Source: Hygrophila difformis | Taxonomy: Eukaryota > Streptophyta > Magnoliopsida > Lamiales > Acanthaceae | Reading direction: 5' to 3' | Assembly (NCBI GenBank): GCA_030278955.1 | Contig: JAOANR010000006.1 | Span: 14,419,974-14,483,973 of the forward strand | DNA: 64,000 nucleotides | Shown here: positions 13,430-24,966 of the stretch, piece after piece | Numbering within the stretch: the first letter of the stretch is position 1 | Layout: each line of letters opens with the position of its first letter | Notes under the pieces: generated by a model | What the model was told of the DNA's origin: nothing | The model's input: only the letters and a program-made list of their open reading frames with translations | Databases searched by the model: none | Position numbers and translations under genes: made by a program

Positions 13430-14150
13430 TAAGCGCGTAGTCGAGCGGTCGTTAAAACGACTTGTGAACGATAGTGTCCGTGTGCAGAAGGTGTAATGCA
13501 GCGGAAAGTAATGACACACAAATTTGGTAACCCAGTTCGATCCAACGGATCTACGTCTGGAGGATTCCAATCCAGGCTCTAATACTATCACTCAAGAAAA
13601 CTAAGACTAAAACAATCAAACAATCAAGGAACTGACTCTATCTCACACGCCTTACAGTCTGCAGATTGATCGTTGTCTGGACTCCCCCACAACACCGATC
13701 CTCGAACAGTCAGGCCAAACAAGTAACCTCCGATTGTTCTGATCTTCAAGTCTTGGAAATCAGGTGTAGCAGATATCCTGAATCCTCTCCTTCAGATTCC
13801 TTCAAAGCCTCTTCGCCAAGACGACTTTGCAACACGAAAATGTAGAAACGAGTTTCTTCAACAAGATGAACTTATCGAAGCAAATTCAGCGCAGACCTTG
13901 ATGAATAAACGAAAGATCTTCTAAAAGTGCAGAAATCACATCAAGGGATTTTCTAATCTCTCCAAGAATCAATCTATGAAAAGCTAGAGAGTAACCGACT
14001 CATAAAATCTCTCAAAATTGAAAATTACAACTCAATAAAACTCAAAACTATTTACAGAGGGTCTAATCACAGGTATATAAACTCAGAAGCACGAATTAGA
14101 TCCTCTTGGGTCGGTTAGACACGCGCACATGTCAAATAACTGTCGCACAT
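13430..14150 (+). mobile_element. LTR-retrotransposon remnant (probable Copia-type LTR)
   Basis: The block GTAACCCAGTTCGATCCAAC followed by GGATTCCAATCCAGG is a phrase I recognise from LTR regions of plant retroelements. A related block in opposite orientation lies near 20650-20770. No coding region or clear LTR pair is present, so this is a remnant or solo LTR. Confidence 0.35.
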
Positions 14151-14196
14151 GTCTGTCTGTAACTGCTCAGATCGTTCTAGCGTAGTTTCAACAACC

Positions 14197-14613
14197 ATGG
14201 AACTACTTCATCTGCACAGGAGCTAGTTAGTGATAATAACAAATACTGTCCGTAAAATTTTATTTAATTAATCAAAAGTTTAAATTGGAGAATGATATGT
14301 ATGCATGTAAGTATGTGATTCATGGCGTAAATATCATGGAACTACTTCATCTGCACAGGAGCTAGTTAGTGATAATAACAAATACTGTCCGTAAAATTTT
14401 ATTTAATTAATCAAAAGTTTAAATTGGAGAATGATATGTATGCATGTAAGTATGTGATTCATGGCGTAAATATCATGGAACTACTTCATCTGCACAGGAG
14501 CTAGTTAGTGATAATAACAAATACTGTCCGTAAAATTTTATTTAATTAATCAAAAGTTTAAATTGGAGAATGATATGTATGCATGTAAGTATGTGATTCA
14601 TGGCGTAAATATC
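14197..14613 (+). repeat. Three tandem copies of a 139-bp unit
   Basis: Units start at 14197, 14336 and 14475, each with ATGGAACTACTTCATCTGCA and each ending CGTAAATATC. By eye the copies are identical and the array is exactly three units. Such identity means recent duplication, or an assembly artefact from long-read stitching. There is no coding content. Confidence 0.85.
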
Positions 14614-16008
14614 TTTTGTTTTACTTGAAGGGTGTATCAACATTTTGTTCATACAGTACACGCAAAAAAAAAAACATTTTGTTCATACACGACAACTATG
14701 CGCACAATGTATGTGTATAGACAATTCAAAAATAGCCAATGGTAATTGACTTTTCAAATTTTGAAACGTTACTCCACCACTTTTTTAAATTAAAAGCAAT
14801 ACTATGTGATATATTATGACATGTATATCCCAAACAATACCTGAAGTTAAACTCTCTTTCTCGGACATATATACATAATAAGTTTGAATAAATTCTAAAA
14901 GTGCACTTTTCAATAAAAAACGGTAGGGGGCACCCTGACTAATGAGTGTAATGCAACTTGGCCTTAATTTTGAGAAATACTATATGAAAGAAACAATAGA
15001 ATTTACTAGTGTGCAAAAAATCTGAGTGTTAATACAAAAGCATTGATCTTGTGTAAGATTTTGTTTGGCCAACTCATTTGTCTTTAACATAAAAGATGAT
15101 ATATGGTTCAAATGACATCAGCATTTCCCCCTCGCCCATGGTTTTTATTTGTTGTTTGGGATACTTTAATTTTCTATTGTGATGATAATGTTTATACTTA
15201 CTTTGGAAATAATTTAATAATTTGTATTTTATGTTTAGAATTGTTTGGGGAGACATTTAATTGAAGTTGAGTAATTATCTAGTAGTACAATGGACTGAAC
15301 TAACTAAGCAAGTGGGGTGGGATATTTTTAATTTCCATACATATTTTATGACATACACCCAAGATACAAGCAACATTTTATGTGGAAGATAATTATAGTT
15401 TTACTTGAATGGTTAATTGCAATGTTGCTCTTTAATTAAGTTAGCTAGGTGCCTGGGTTACACGTTTTTAAAATTAGTACTTTTGTTGATGGGTTAAAAA
15501 TCCATTCTGGACCTAAGGGGTGTTTGAAAATGGACTTATTTTTACTGTTTGAATGAACTTATTTTTACTGTTTTTTCATTATAGCATACAAGAAAAATAA
15601 ATTTTTTACTTATGTTTATAACTTTAATGTTTTAAATGTAATTATATAAGGAAATTTGAATTTTTTAAAACAAAAGTAAAAAAGCTCATAGAAAAATCTC
15701 ATCCAAACACCTTTTAGTGCATGATGCATGGCTTTCAAGGTTTTTTTCTTTTTTTGGTAAAAAACAATGAAAAGGAGATTACAATCTAAGGATATTAACG
15801 TTAAAAAAAACTAAATTCATTTTTCTGACATGTAATGGTGCATGAGGCCAGACCGCCACCGAGTTGCTTTTCTCTCTGTGTGTGTGATTTTTGATGTTCC
15901 TTAAAATGAAGGTTTTGTCGAAGGACATCCTTGATTTCGTTGGTGGTGACAAAGTAATGATGGAAACTTGAAACATTATAATTAAAAAATAATTGGAAAT
16001 TAATATAT
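14614..16008. other. Intergenic, no gene seen
   Basis: AT-rich sequence with short unconvincing ORFs. A phrase pair near 15520-15712 (GGGGTGTTTGAAAATGGACT and CATCCAAACACC) may mark a small worn MITE. Confidence 0.45.
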
Positions 16009-16262
16009 CACGTCAAGAAAATTTCGTTTTGCCGATCCCAAAATGAGGTCGGTAACTAGGTTTTACGGGTCGTTTTGGGAATTACCGACGCAGGTCGGTA
16101 ATATGATGGTAGATAATCTGGCGTCGAACAAGGAGTATGGGGTCGGAGAGTTACCGACCCCATTACCGACCAACATTGGGGTCGGTAAGCAAGGTCTAGG
16201 GACCTCGGGGACCCGAAGTACCGACCCCATTACCGACCCATTTGGGATCGGTAATTTCTTAT
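16009..16262 (+). mobile_element. Decayed CACTA-type terminus
   Basis: The sequence CACGTCAAGAAAATTTC resembles a worn CACTACAAGAAAA end. It is followed by many copies of TACCGACC and GGTCGGTA in both orientations, the same kind of subterminal array as in the element at 6415-9225 but with a different motif. No right-hand partner was found; it may lie in the sequence gap. Confidence 0.5.
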
Positions 16263-16662
16263 ATGAAATAAAATGTGCTCAGGGGAGCTCGAACATACAA
16301 CCTCGCTATCACCTAGCCACACCCTAACCAGCTGGGCTACTCATTTGCACCACTAATAAGAAGCCGCCACGTGTCATATATATTAATTCCTCTCCAAATG
16401 CTGAAGAGGGGATTCGAACCCAGGTGAAGTAGTTTCTCACCCGCGCATGCCATCCGGATACACAACTTTTCATGTTATCATATGCAATTTGTTAAATATA
16501 TATAATATTTTATATATAAATGTGTAAATTAATAACTTAAAGATCAATATAAAAATTGATATTAATTAAATAAATAATAGAATAATTTATTAATTAAACA
16601 AAACATAAAATTAAATTAAATGGGTAAAATTAATTAAAACACTAATTAAATTATAAAAATAA
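16263..16662 (-). mobile_element. tRNA-like SINE fragments, minus strand
   Basis: Reading the minus strand, GTAGCCCAGCTGGTTAGGG resembles an A box and TTCGAGCTCC part of a B box (about 16287-16340). A second B-box-like GGGTTCGAAT lies at about 16411-16420. These look like worn tRNA-derived SINEs rather than tRNA genes, because no acceptor-stem pairing was found. The rest is AT-rich. Confidence 0.35.
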
Positions 16663-17162
16663 NNNNNNNNNNNNNNNNNNNNNNNNNNNNNNNNNNNNNN
16701 NNNNNNNNNNNNNNNNNNNNNNNNNNNNNNNNNNNNNNNNNNNNNNNNNNNNNNNNNNNNNNNNNNNNNNNNNNNNNNNNNNNNNNNNNNNNNNNNNNNN
16801 NNNNNNNNNNNNNNNNNNNNNNNNNNNNNNNNNNNNNNNNNNNNNNNNNNNNNNNNNNNNNNNNNNNNNNNNNNNNNNNNNNNNNNNNNNNNNNNNNNNN
16901 NNNNNNNNNNNNNNNNNNNNNNNNNNNNNNNNNNNNNNNNNNNNNNNNNNNNNNNNNNNNNNNNNNNNNNNNNNNNNNNNNNNNNNNNNNNNNNNNNNNN
17001 NNNNNNNNNNNNNNNNNNNNNNNNNNNNNNNNNNNNNNNNNNNNNNNNNNNNNNNNNNNNNNNNNNNNNNNNNNNNNNNNNNNNNNNNNNNNNNNNNNNN
17101 NNNNNNNNNNNNNNNNNNNNNNNNNNNNNNNNNNNNNNNNNNNNNNNNNNNNNNNNNNNNNN
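16663..17162. other. Assembly gap of exactly 500 N
   Basis: The unknown run is exactly 500 bases, a usual placeholder length for a scaffold gap of unknown size. True length and content are not known. Confidence 0.95.
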
Positions 17163-17477
17163 GGGTTGTTGGGAGTGAGATTTGAACACCCAACTTCCCT
17201 TTTAACATACACCCCAAGGTAAGGATGTTAACCAGTTGAGCTGCACTTTTATGTAACAACCCTATCCCGGGCTGGACCTGCAGATCATGCACTCCAACCC
17301 CTCCCCGTGGGTGAATCACATCACCCTGCAGCTCAATTGGTTAACATCCTTACCTTGGGGAGTTGGGGTGGATGTTAAAGGGGATGTTGGGTATTCAAAT
17401 CTCACTCCCAACAACCCACTATGGGGTGCGAGATGCATACATGAGAAAGTATTGGAGTGCATGATCTGCAGGTCCAG
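17163..17477. repeat. Inverted repeat of tRNA-like SINE-type units at the gap edge
   Basis: The segment 17163-17245 is the near reverse complement of 17327-17417; both contain GGGTTGTTGGGAGTGAGATT in opposite senses. A second pair, 17272-17297 and 17452-17477, shares CTGGACCTGCAGATCATGCA. The plus-strand arm has an A-box-like AGCTCAATTGGTTAACATCC and a B-box-like GTATTCAAATCTCAC. The left arm starts at the first base after the gap, so the repeat probably caused the assembly break. Confidence 0.7.
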
Positions 17478-18150
17478 CCCGTTGTAGGGTTTTTACAGTA
17501 TTTACTGAAGGTTTGGTGTGAAAGTGAAGGTAATAAAATTGATTCAAATATATATGAAATATTTGTCATTGGTTAGATGATTGGTTCACCATTGTTAAAA
17601 TGAATTCACTAGTTTGGCAATACATCCTAGTATATTTGTTTTAACATGATGTATCTTACTACAATGTTGGATCAGATCATGTGACTTCTTTACCAATTGT
17701 GTAAGGTAAAATTCCAAAAGTTTTTTTATTAATCGATCATGTAGTTGTGAAAAAATGACAAAGATACGAAGTTAATACTTTTAAAGTTTAAATGTTAATT
17801 TGTTTTGCTAAAAAGAAAAAGAAAATTATAATGGTGTGAAAGAGTAAATACTAGTACAAAATAGTTGTCATGAAACTCTATTCAGTGTAAAATGTATATA
17901 TACACCTTAATTCTTCCAAAAAATATATATACACACTAATTAACACACATTGTAGTTGATTTTATATATGTAAATACTTGAAAACCTGACAATAGTAAAA
18001 TTAAAATCCACTTTTAAGCAGCGATTACAAAAATTACCATGAGTCACAAATTAATTAACTGACCACTATAAAAACAACTTAAAACACCCCCATAATGTTG
18101 CATAGATGAAATTACATATATGCCCTTCCTAGTGGTACTAATTGGTTCTT
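17478..18150. other. Intergenic and probable 3' flank of the Aux/IAA gene
   Basis: No ORF of interest. The last bases before 18151 are the 3' untranslated region of the minus-strand Aux/IAA gene. Confidence 0.5.
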
Positions 18151-19216
18151 TCAATATTTCTCCTTTCCCAAACCCAACTCCAAATTCTTGAGGAAGTCCT
18201 TGGCATGAAGCCCATCGTCTATGCCCGTTGCATTAATTATATCTGATCTCTTCTTAATCCTCAGCCTTTTGCATGACTCCACAAACATCCTACACACGAC
18301 ATCATAAAAAAGTATATCCACAATGATCAGAACCGCTACTTTTATGTTCAATGTAAGAATTATGGGTTTCAATTCAATCTTTCTTTCATTAAATTAAATG
18401 ATTTCAAAAATACTATAAATCTGGGCAAAGAGAATTAATGGATGGAGACTTACCCCCAAGGCACATCCCCAACAAGCATCCAATCTCCATCTTTGTCTTC
18501 ATATATTGGAACATACTCACAATTCTCTCCATCCTTTAATGCCTCCCCTGTAATTACAGGTTTCAAGATAAGATTTTTGTCCCAATTAACTAGTAGTAAA
18601 CGTTAATTATGTGTATTATACGTTTAATTACCACAATACTCTATAAACTTCTGACGACCAATTAAATTATATATGAAATATTATAATATATATATATATA
18701 TATATATATTATACTAGTATATTTCAATGTTGCATGAAACCTATTCCCAAATATGTGAGCCATCGCCATTTACTTCAACTTCAGCAAAAAAAGGAAGGAA
18801 GAAAAAGAAAAAGACGTCTTCTTTAATTTTAATGAACATGATGAAGAATTTGAGGGCAAAATACTATATGAAATCGAAGTATTTATATTTATATACTGAC
18901 CTAATCCAAAGCAGGCGAAGAGATCTTCAAGAGCGGCGACCAGATCGGAATAATCTTTGTGATTGGTGAGATCGATCTTCCGCAGAAACGGCGCTCCATC
19001 CATGCTTACTTTCACGTACATTTTCACTTCATCACAGTACCTAATGCTCTTCCGCCGGTAAGCGCACACCGGCGGCCATCCCACCACCGCGGACGCCTTG
19101 GAATTGATCTCCGTCCCGCAGCAGCCGGAGGAAATATCGGAAAACCCCCTCTTCCTGTCGCCGCCGGGGAGGCCCAAACGGAGCTCGGTTTCGAGCGCGG
19201 AAGCAGTTTTGGCCAT
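18151..19216 (-). CDS. Aux/IAA auxin-response repressor
   Basis: Nuclear repressor of auxin-responsive transcription. It binds ARF factors, recruits TOPLESS corepressors and is degraded by SCF-TIR1/AFB when auxin is present. Exons on the minus strand are 19216-18901, 18547-18454 and 18289-18151, with GT-AG introns in phase, giving 549 nt (182 residues). Domain I has the EAR-type LRLGLPG (residues 12-18). KR follows at 22-23. Domain II has the degron core VGWPPV (45-50). Domains III and IV form a PB1 fold: YVKVSMDG with an invariant Lys at 69, then [16 protein letters not shown]. The stop is TGA. The length and the VGWPPV context resemble the small IAA5/6/19-type proteins, but I cannot assign the orthologue. 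The start is the first ATG of the open exon, with the domain I motif close behind it. Confidence 0.93.
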
Positions 19217-19357
19217 TTCCTTTTGTAATGGAAGGGATTTGGGAAGATGGATTGGTTTGTATAATTGTTTCGGGTTTTGAATATCAAGTGTTTGATAAAA
19301 TGCTTGTGAGAAATATAAAAGATGAATTGGGGATTGTATATATGTGTATATATATGG

Positions 19358-19367
19358 GATATATAAG
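19358..19367 (-). promoter_or_regulatory. Putative TATA box of the Aux/IAA gene
   Basis: The minus strand reads CTTATATATC about 145 bp upstream of the start codon, a fitting distance for a TATA box plus leader. Other AT-rich candidates lie nearby (19335-19356), so the exact box is uncertain. Confidence 0.4.
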
Positions 19368-19492
19368 TGTGGACAGTGCCAGATAAGGATCGGGTGAGGG
19401 TCGATGACAGAAGGAACAATGGTGGGGAAGTGTATGCTGGAAATGGACCGGCAAGATTGGGGACGGATATATGGGGCAGATCGGATGGTGGA

Positions 19493-19498
19493 TGTCTC
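19493..19498 (+). promoter_or_regulatory. Auxin response element TGTCTC
   Basis: A TGTCTC hexamer, the classical ARF-binding AuxRE, lies about 280 bp upstream of the Aux/IAA start codon. Aux/IAA genes are typically auxin-inducible through such sites, giving negative feedback. One hexamer is expected by chance about every 2 kb on two strands, so this is suggestive only. Confidence 0.4.
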
Positions 19499-20089
19499 TC
19501 CGATGGCCCCGAGAAGGCAAATCCTGGCCGTTGGATCTTAGCTATGCGGGGGACATTGCATGTGGTCTAGCTTTATTTTTCTTTTTCTTTTTCCTTTACA
19601 CAATTACTACTTACCTAAACATTTATTTATGTAATGTATGTTCATTGTTCAGCAATCAGTATTACGTATATATGGGGTTAGGGGAGAAAATCAAGCACCA
19701 TTTCTGGGATTAGTATGGGAAAACATGAAAAGGAATCATATATAGGAGTAGAATATATAATTAAGAAGGATCCATACATAGTATATTATTGACTTATTAT
19801 TAATTAATTGGATTTGGGATTTGGCCATTTGGGAATGTGGTGTTGTTCACAATTGACATCTATAATTTTGATCCCATAATGTGAGGTCGCTTCTTTTCTT
19901 TTCTAAGTATTAGTATTATATAGAAATTGTACCCTCAAAAAATATATATATATATTACTAATATAGAAATAGTTCTATATCCTTCTTGGTATTTTTTATC
20001 TTAATTATATAGAAAGATTTTAATTTTAAAATCTCAACAAAAATGATCAATTCAGGTTGCATGCTAGAGCTAGCTACTTAATTGGAGTG

Positions 20090-20800
20090 ATTGGTTCGCA
20101 TTATAGTAACTGGGTTCTGTTGGCACTTAACATTTCATGCAGGATTCTTTCTGTGTCAATGCAACTATCTAACAACAGGGCAGTTGTCATTTATGTGGAT
20201 CAAGTCTCACCAGCACCATGGACTTAAGGGCCAAGGCGGACTTCAGTTTATATAATATCTTTAGTCTTGAGTCTTGAAGTTAGATCTTGTATTTTTCATT
20301 TCATTCTTCTATACACTTTACCGAGAGCATTCTTAGATTCGATTAGAAGATATACTTGAGTCAAAACGTGTTCTTCATGATTAGATGATAGTGAGTTTTG
20401 ATCTTGAGTGAATTGAGTTGTAATTCATGTGTATATCGTTTTAGATCGAGTTGTAATCCAAGATGAGAGTTCTTCTTGGAATAGCTTAGGATTCTTGTTC
20501 AGGGTAGTCAACAGGTTGAAGGAACAACAAGATTGTGTCTGTAATTCTAGTCAGGGAGATTATGAGTTGAGGGGGAGATTTCAGCTTCTAGATCGAGTTG
20601 ATAGGATTGATTCCAAGTCTTGTGTTTGTTCTTGAATTTTGTTGAGTGATCTTCGCCCGGATTGGAATCCCCAGACATAGGACAGGAGGTCCGAACCGGG
20701 TCACAAAAAAATTGTGTTTTTACTTTACTGCAATTGTGTGTGTGATCGCTAAAACGCATTAACAACCTGCTCTAAGGGACTGTCAGGTTCGAAATAACTT
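20090..20800 (-). mobile_element. LTR-retrotransposon remnant, opposite sense to 13430-14150
   Basis: The phrase CGGATTGGAATCCCCAGA and the following GTCCGAACCGGGTCAC correspond, on the other strand, to the block at 13520-13580. It appears to be a worn LTR. Borders are not defined and no protein is encoded. Confidence 0.3.
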
Positions 20801-20997
20801 TGTAATATTTATTTTTATTTCAAATGTTACACAATCGTAAATAATGCATATATACGGCCCGATCGTCTTATAAGTAATCAATAGCTAGGACAGCATGTGG
20901 GATCAATGGAAGGAATTCCAGCACACTAGCTAGACGGGTTTTGGGGGTAAGCCATAGGGTATTTCCGCCACCAAAATGATTAAACTACTACATATAG

Positions 20998-22110
20998 AGT
21001 GTGTTTGGTAGATAGAATTGGAGGTAGAGAAATGGAATTAACTCCATTTCTCTTGTTTGTTTGGCATAGAGACTTCTAAGTTGAGAAATAAAACATTTCT
21101 CATTCTCTATTTTGGATTCTCTCTTATAAAGAGGGAATTGGAGAGAATTGATGATAATGACTTCAATATAGTGTATAAATAAAAGATGAATTGAATACAA
21201 AAAAATAAATTATATTTTATTATTATTCTTACTACATTAAAAAATTCTGTAAAAATAAAATTTTATTTTTTGAATATTGAAAATATATTATAATAAATAA
21301 ACTTATATTATATTATATTATATTCAAGTAAATATAAAAAATTCAATAAAAATTATATAAAATTATATAATAATATATATAAAATAAAAAATTAACAGAA
21401 AATATAAAGTAATTAAAATATTTTTTTTCATGAAGTTAAAAATAATTAAATATCTGAATTATAATTGTAATATACTCCACTAAATAGAGAATTAAAATTG
21501 ATTATATTAATTGAAATATGTTATATTATACTTCTCCACTAAATTGTATCATCTGCACATTATAATTGTAATATACTCCACTAAATTCATGGAGTACCAC
21601 ATATACATAAAATTCATGGAGTACCATATATACATAAAATATATGCACATTATATTATACTCCCTCCGTTTTTTTTTTTGTTAGCTACTGTTGACTAATG
21701 AGTACTGTTCATTTATATACTTTAACTTAAAGTTTTCTCATGGTTATACAAGTTAAAATATAGCCAAGTGTGATCTTGTTAGATTCGTCTCGTCTTGTAG
21801 ATTTTAAATATCGAACTTTTAGAATTTTTACATGTACCGAATTTGAATTATTAATGGTTTAAAATGTGCATTGGACTACGTGCTGAGTGGGTCTGTAGCT
21901 ATTTTTAAAAAACGGAGGAAGTATTAGATTAAATACAGAAAAATAAGTAAATTAAAATAATTAAATTGATTCTGTATTATATTTCTCTGTTGAATTCTCT
22001 GTTATACCAAACAAGAGAATCAATTCCCTTTCTCTGACTCAATTCTCATTCTCTACAATTTCATTCTCTCCATCAATTCTCTGCAATTCCATTCTCTGTA
22101 TCAAACGCAC
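20998..22110. mobile_element. 1.1-kb TIR element, possibly hAT-like, with a nested MITE
   Basis: The left end AGTGTGTTTGGTA pairs with the right end TATCAAACGCAC. Flanks ACATATAG (20990-20997) and CCATATAG (22111-22118) match at 7 of 8 bases, suggesting an 8-bp target duplication. Both subterminal regions are rich in AATTGGA/GAGAATTG phrases in opposite orientation. The middle is very AT-rich and non-coding, and carries the MITE at 21660-21921. Confidence 0.6.
21660..21921. mobile_element. Stowaway-like MITE (260-bp family), copy E
   Basis: The ends CTCCCTCCGTTTTT and AAAACGGAGGAAG are flanked by TA. The interior has the family phrase GATCTTGTTAGATTCGTCT. It is inserted in the larger element 20998-22110, so it is the younger insertion. 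Confidence 0.75.
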
Positions 22111-22118
22111 CCATATAG

Positions 22119-23735
22119 TATAACTATTGTATACACTTAAAATATTGGCATTTAATCCCCAAATATATGTATATAAAAATCAAAACATGTATTACCAAAT
22201 AAATGGCTCTTCCAAAATATGTAGTATTAGTTTTCCAGCTCCTCCAAAAAGAATGGCCATTTTTGCTGCTATCCTTTTATTAATTGTGATCATTTGGTGT
22301 GTTATGGTTCATATATTTATTCAGGCATAAAACATATTTTCGACACCAAAAAACAAAAAGTATCCCAAGATAAGATGCAATCAAACGTCATTAAATTATT
22401 ATTATTGTTTTTCTAATGTAGGGTATTTTTTTGTTTATGCCTTTTCAAGTTCTAAAAACGAATTCAACCAATTTACAATACAGTTTAAATAAATGAATAC
22501 AAATTGTTAACGTAAGAGATGGACCTTGCAATTGATTGAAGTATTAATTTGCAATACCATAATAATATTGTTGAGTGGGGTTAATTAATGGTAATGATTG
22601 AAGCATTTGGTGTCTTAGCTAGAAGCCTAGAAGTAGTGTCTGAAAAACGAGTGAAAATGGAGCTGTGTTTGGCTGTCTTAATTAAGGTAAGGAAGGAACA
22701 ACACGGTGAACAAGTACAATTGCTCATATAATAATAATGCTAGCTATTGGGTTTGGGTGTTTTGTTGTCCCCATTCCCAACCCCAATCCCAACCCAAGTT
22801 GTAATAATGCAATTTGTTCTATGAATTTGTTGTTACTATTGTGCTATGCTACTACACCAGCAGATGATAAAATAATTATTTATTGTACAATTATTTAAAT
22901 ATGGTAAAATCTAACAGAAGTGCATATAGAGAAAGTAAAATATTATTCTGAAATGTTTTTTTTTTCTTTCTTTTTTTTTCTTTTCTGAACAGCCCGCATA
23001 TGTATAATTCTGAAATGTTGAGTGTTTAGATTTAATTTCAAACTAGTGGTTTCAATGGTCAAAATTTATTTATCAAATGCTAATATTGAGCATTTAAAAT
23101 AAATCAAGTGTTTCAGTTATAAATAAAAATAAAATAAAATCCAGACGCATGGTATCTCGAGATCTCTATCGGAGAATCAATCTTTGGGTGTGCCCTTTGT
23201 CTCGGACATGCCATTTATTTATTTATTAGCTATAATTAAGAAAATATGCGATGTTGGAAACCGAACAAATTAAATCTGATAATGAGGGCCGTGACAGGTT
23301 CAGATTTAAAACTGTAACCAACAATTGAATATGTACTACATAGCCTCAAATATTCCTTCCTCTACTTAATTCATACTCCTATATATGATACTGCTTGTGA
23401 ATGATTGCAATCCTTCAACGATATTCAGTTTAATTATCGTTCATATTCAATTCATAATATATTAATATATATACACACACATACTATTGTTGCTATTATA
23501 TATATTCTGCACATGCATAGCTTACAATTAATAATATGCATATGTTATTTATCAGCACTTGTTGATTTGAATTTTATGATATCAAAGATTGCCGAGGTTT
23601 TAGCAGTTTCTAATATGAAATAAATAATATAATGTGACAACTTCTGTTAATTATGACATCACCTACAATACAATACAATTCATAATTTATAATACCCGTG
23701 GGTTTAAAATAAGTTAAATGAGCTCTCATAACAAT
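22119..23735. other. Intergenic, no gene seen
   Basis: AT-rich sequence with short domain-less ORFs (for example 22127-22330 and 23405-23623). No repeat borders were found. Confidence 0.5.
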
Positions 23736-23745
23736 AAGGTATTTT

Positions 23746-23943
23746 TTTTCTACCAAACGTAATTGTTAATTGTTGTGAGTGGTATGGAGCTCTTGTAGTT
23801 TAAGTAAAGGTTTCGAGTTGTGTATGTGAAATTCTGCTTTGGGAGAAGCAACTCTTCAATGCCTACCCGATTCTCGGGGAATTAGTTTTGGGTTCCAATA
23901 AAGCACATAAGATTTCCGGTTATGTCAAAAAAAAAAAAAAAAG
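23746..23943 (+). mobile_element. SINE of a second family
   Basis: A tRNA-like head (TGGAGCTCTTGTAGTTTAAG, then a B-box-like GGTTTCGAGTTG) leads into a non-coding body and a 16-base A tail. The 10-bp AAGGTATTTT is found directly before (23736-23745) and after (23944-23953), consistent with target duplication. The body differs from the SINE at 5556. Confidence 0.65.
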
Positions 23944-24131
23944 AAGGTATTTTATTCTTGATAGCCCTACATAAAAACTTCATGAATCATGATTAACCGT
24001 GCCAGCCTAGAAATAATTATAATATGGGTGACCAGTGACACTCTGTTTGGGTGTTATACTTAAAGGTAAATCTCATTAATATAAATTAACAAGTTCTTAA
24101 TTTATCATACTTATTAAATAATGGTTGGAAT

Positions 24132-24966
24132 TAGAGGAGCAAAACTAGCCGGCGGGATGACACGGGCCAATCCATGGCGGGGTGGACTAGTCCGTTTAGG
24201 TCATCTTTCAACGAGCTATATATAATTATCTCAGTCCAGCCCAATACACCGGCAGCCTGCTATTTTTTAGTTTAATTAATAAATTTCATTTTTTAATAGA
24301 GTATATAATATTTTTATTTTTTCAAAATTAAATATATCTAAGTTCAAATTATAAATACTCATAAAAAAATCTAAAATGACTTAATTTAATGAACATTAAA
24401 ATTGTTTTAATTTAATTTAGATAACATGCATGTCACTTTTATGGGGTTGGGGACTTACCCTAGTGGTCAAGAGTCCCCCAACTCCCAAAACCTATAGGTT
24501 GGGGGTTCGAATCCCCACCCGGTCCCCTATCCCTTCCCTTTATTCTTTTTGTAATTTGTGTGGTATGGGCTTCCACCACCACTTTCCCAGACCTTTAATG
24601 GTTCCTTAAAAAAAAATAAGAAGTCACTTTTATAACTTTTTAATAGTATTTTACAAAAAATTATTATATCAAAGTTACAATATACTCCTATGATTTTAAA
24701 TAACATCCAACCAATAAACATTATTACAAACTTACAATACATTGTAGTATTAAACTTTCATAACAAAATTTTTATTATAAAAAAAAAATGACTTGACCTC
24801 CTGGCTAGCTCACCCCCGCTGCGAGTCAACCTGAATGGGGGCGGGGTTTTGACGGGCTAGCCCGTTTAGGACTGCTTCCAAATGAGTTTCTATTTATTTA
24901 GACAATCCTTTTTGGGAGATGCGAGATATACTGGTTGAACGGGCCAAATTAATTTTGATAGCTCTA
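24132..24966. mobile_element. hAT-like non-autonomous element with internal SINE
   Basis: The left end TAGAGGAGCAAAACTAG pairs imperfectly with the right end TTTTGATAGCTCTA. The flanking 8-mers GTTGGAAT and GTTAGAAC match at 6 of 8 positions, as in an aged hAT insertion. Subterminal DNA is rich in GGGCTAGCCCG-like and GGCGGGG phrases on both sides. A SINE is inserted at 24443-24622. No transposase is present. Confidence 0.55.
24443..24622 (+). mobile_element. tRNA-derived SINE, same family as 5556
   Basis: The head GGGGACTTACCCTAGTGGTC and the B box GGTTCGAATCC are followed by the family body (TTCCCTTTATTC, TGTGGTATGGGCTTCCACCA) and an A-rich tail. The target duplication GTCACTTTTAT lies at 24432-24442 and 24623-24633. 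It sits inside the hAT-like element at 24132-24966. Confidence 0.85.

Larger units (their letters stand above)
19217..20089. other. Aux/IAA upstream region and intergenic DNA
   Basis: Promoter and 5' leader of the minus-strand Aux/IAA gene lie in the first few hundred bases. Nothing further was recognised. ORFs on either strand overlap the promoter and lack domains. Confidence 0.5.

Noticed and set aside
14197..14613. CRISPR-like array
   Set aside because: Three directly abutting 139-bp units without spacers in a plant nuclear genome; a simple tandem duplication.
16611..17319. ORFs of 188-222 codons
   Set aside because: They run through the 500-N gap and consist mainly of unknown residues.
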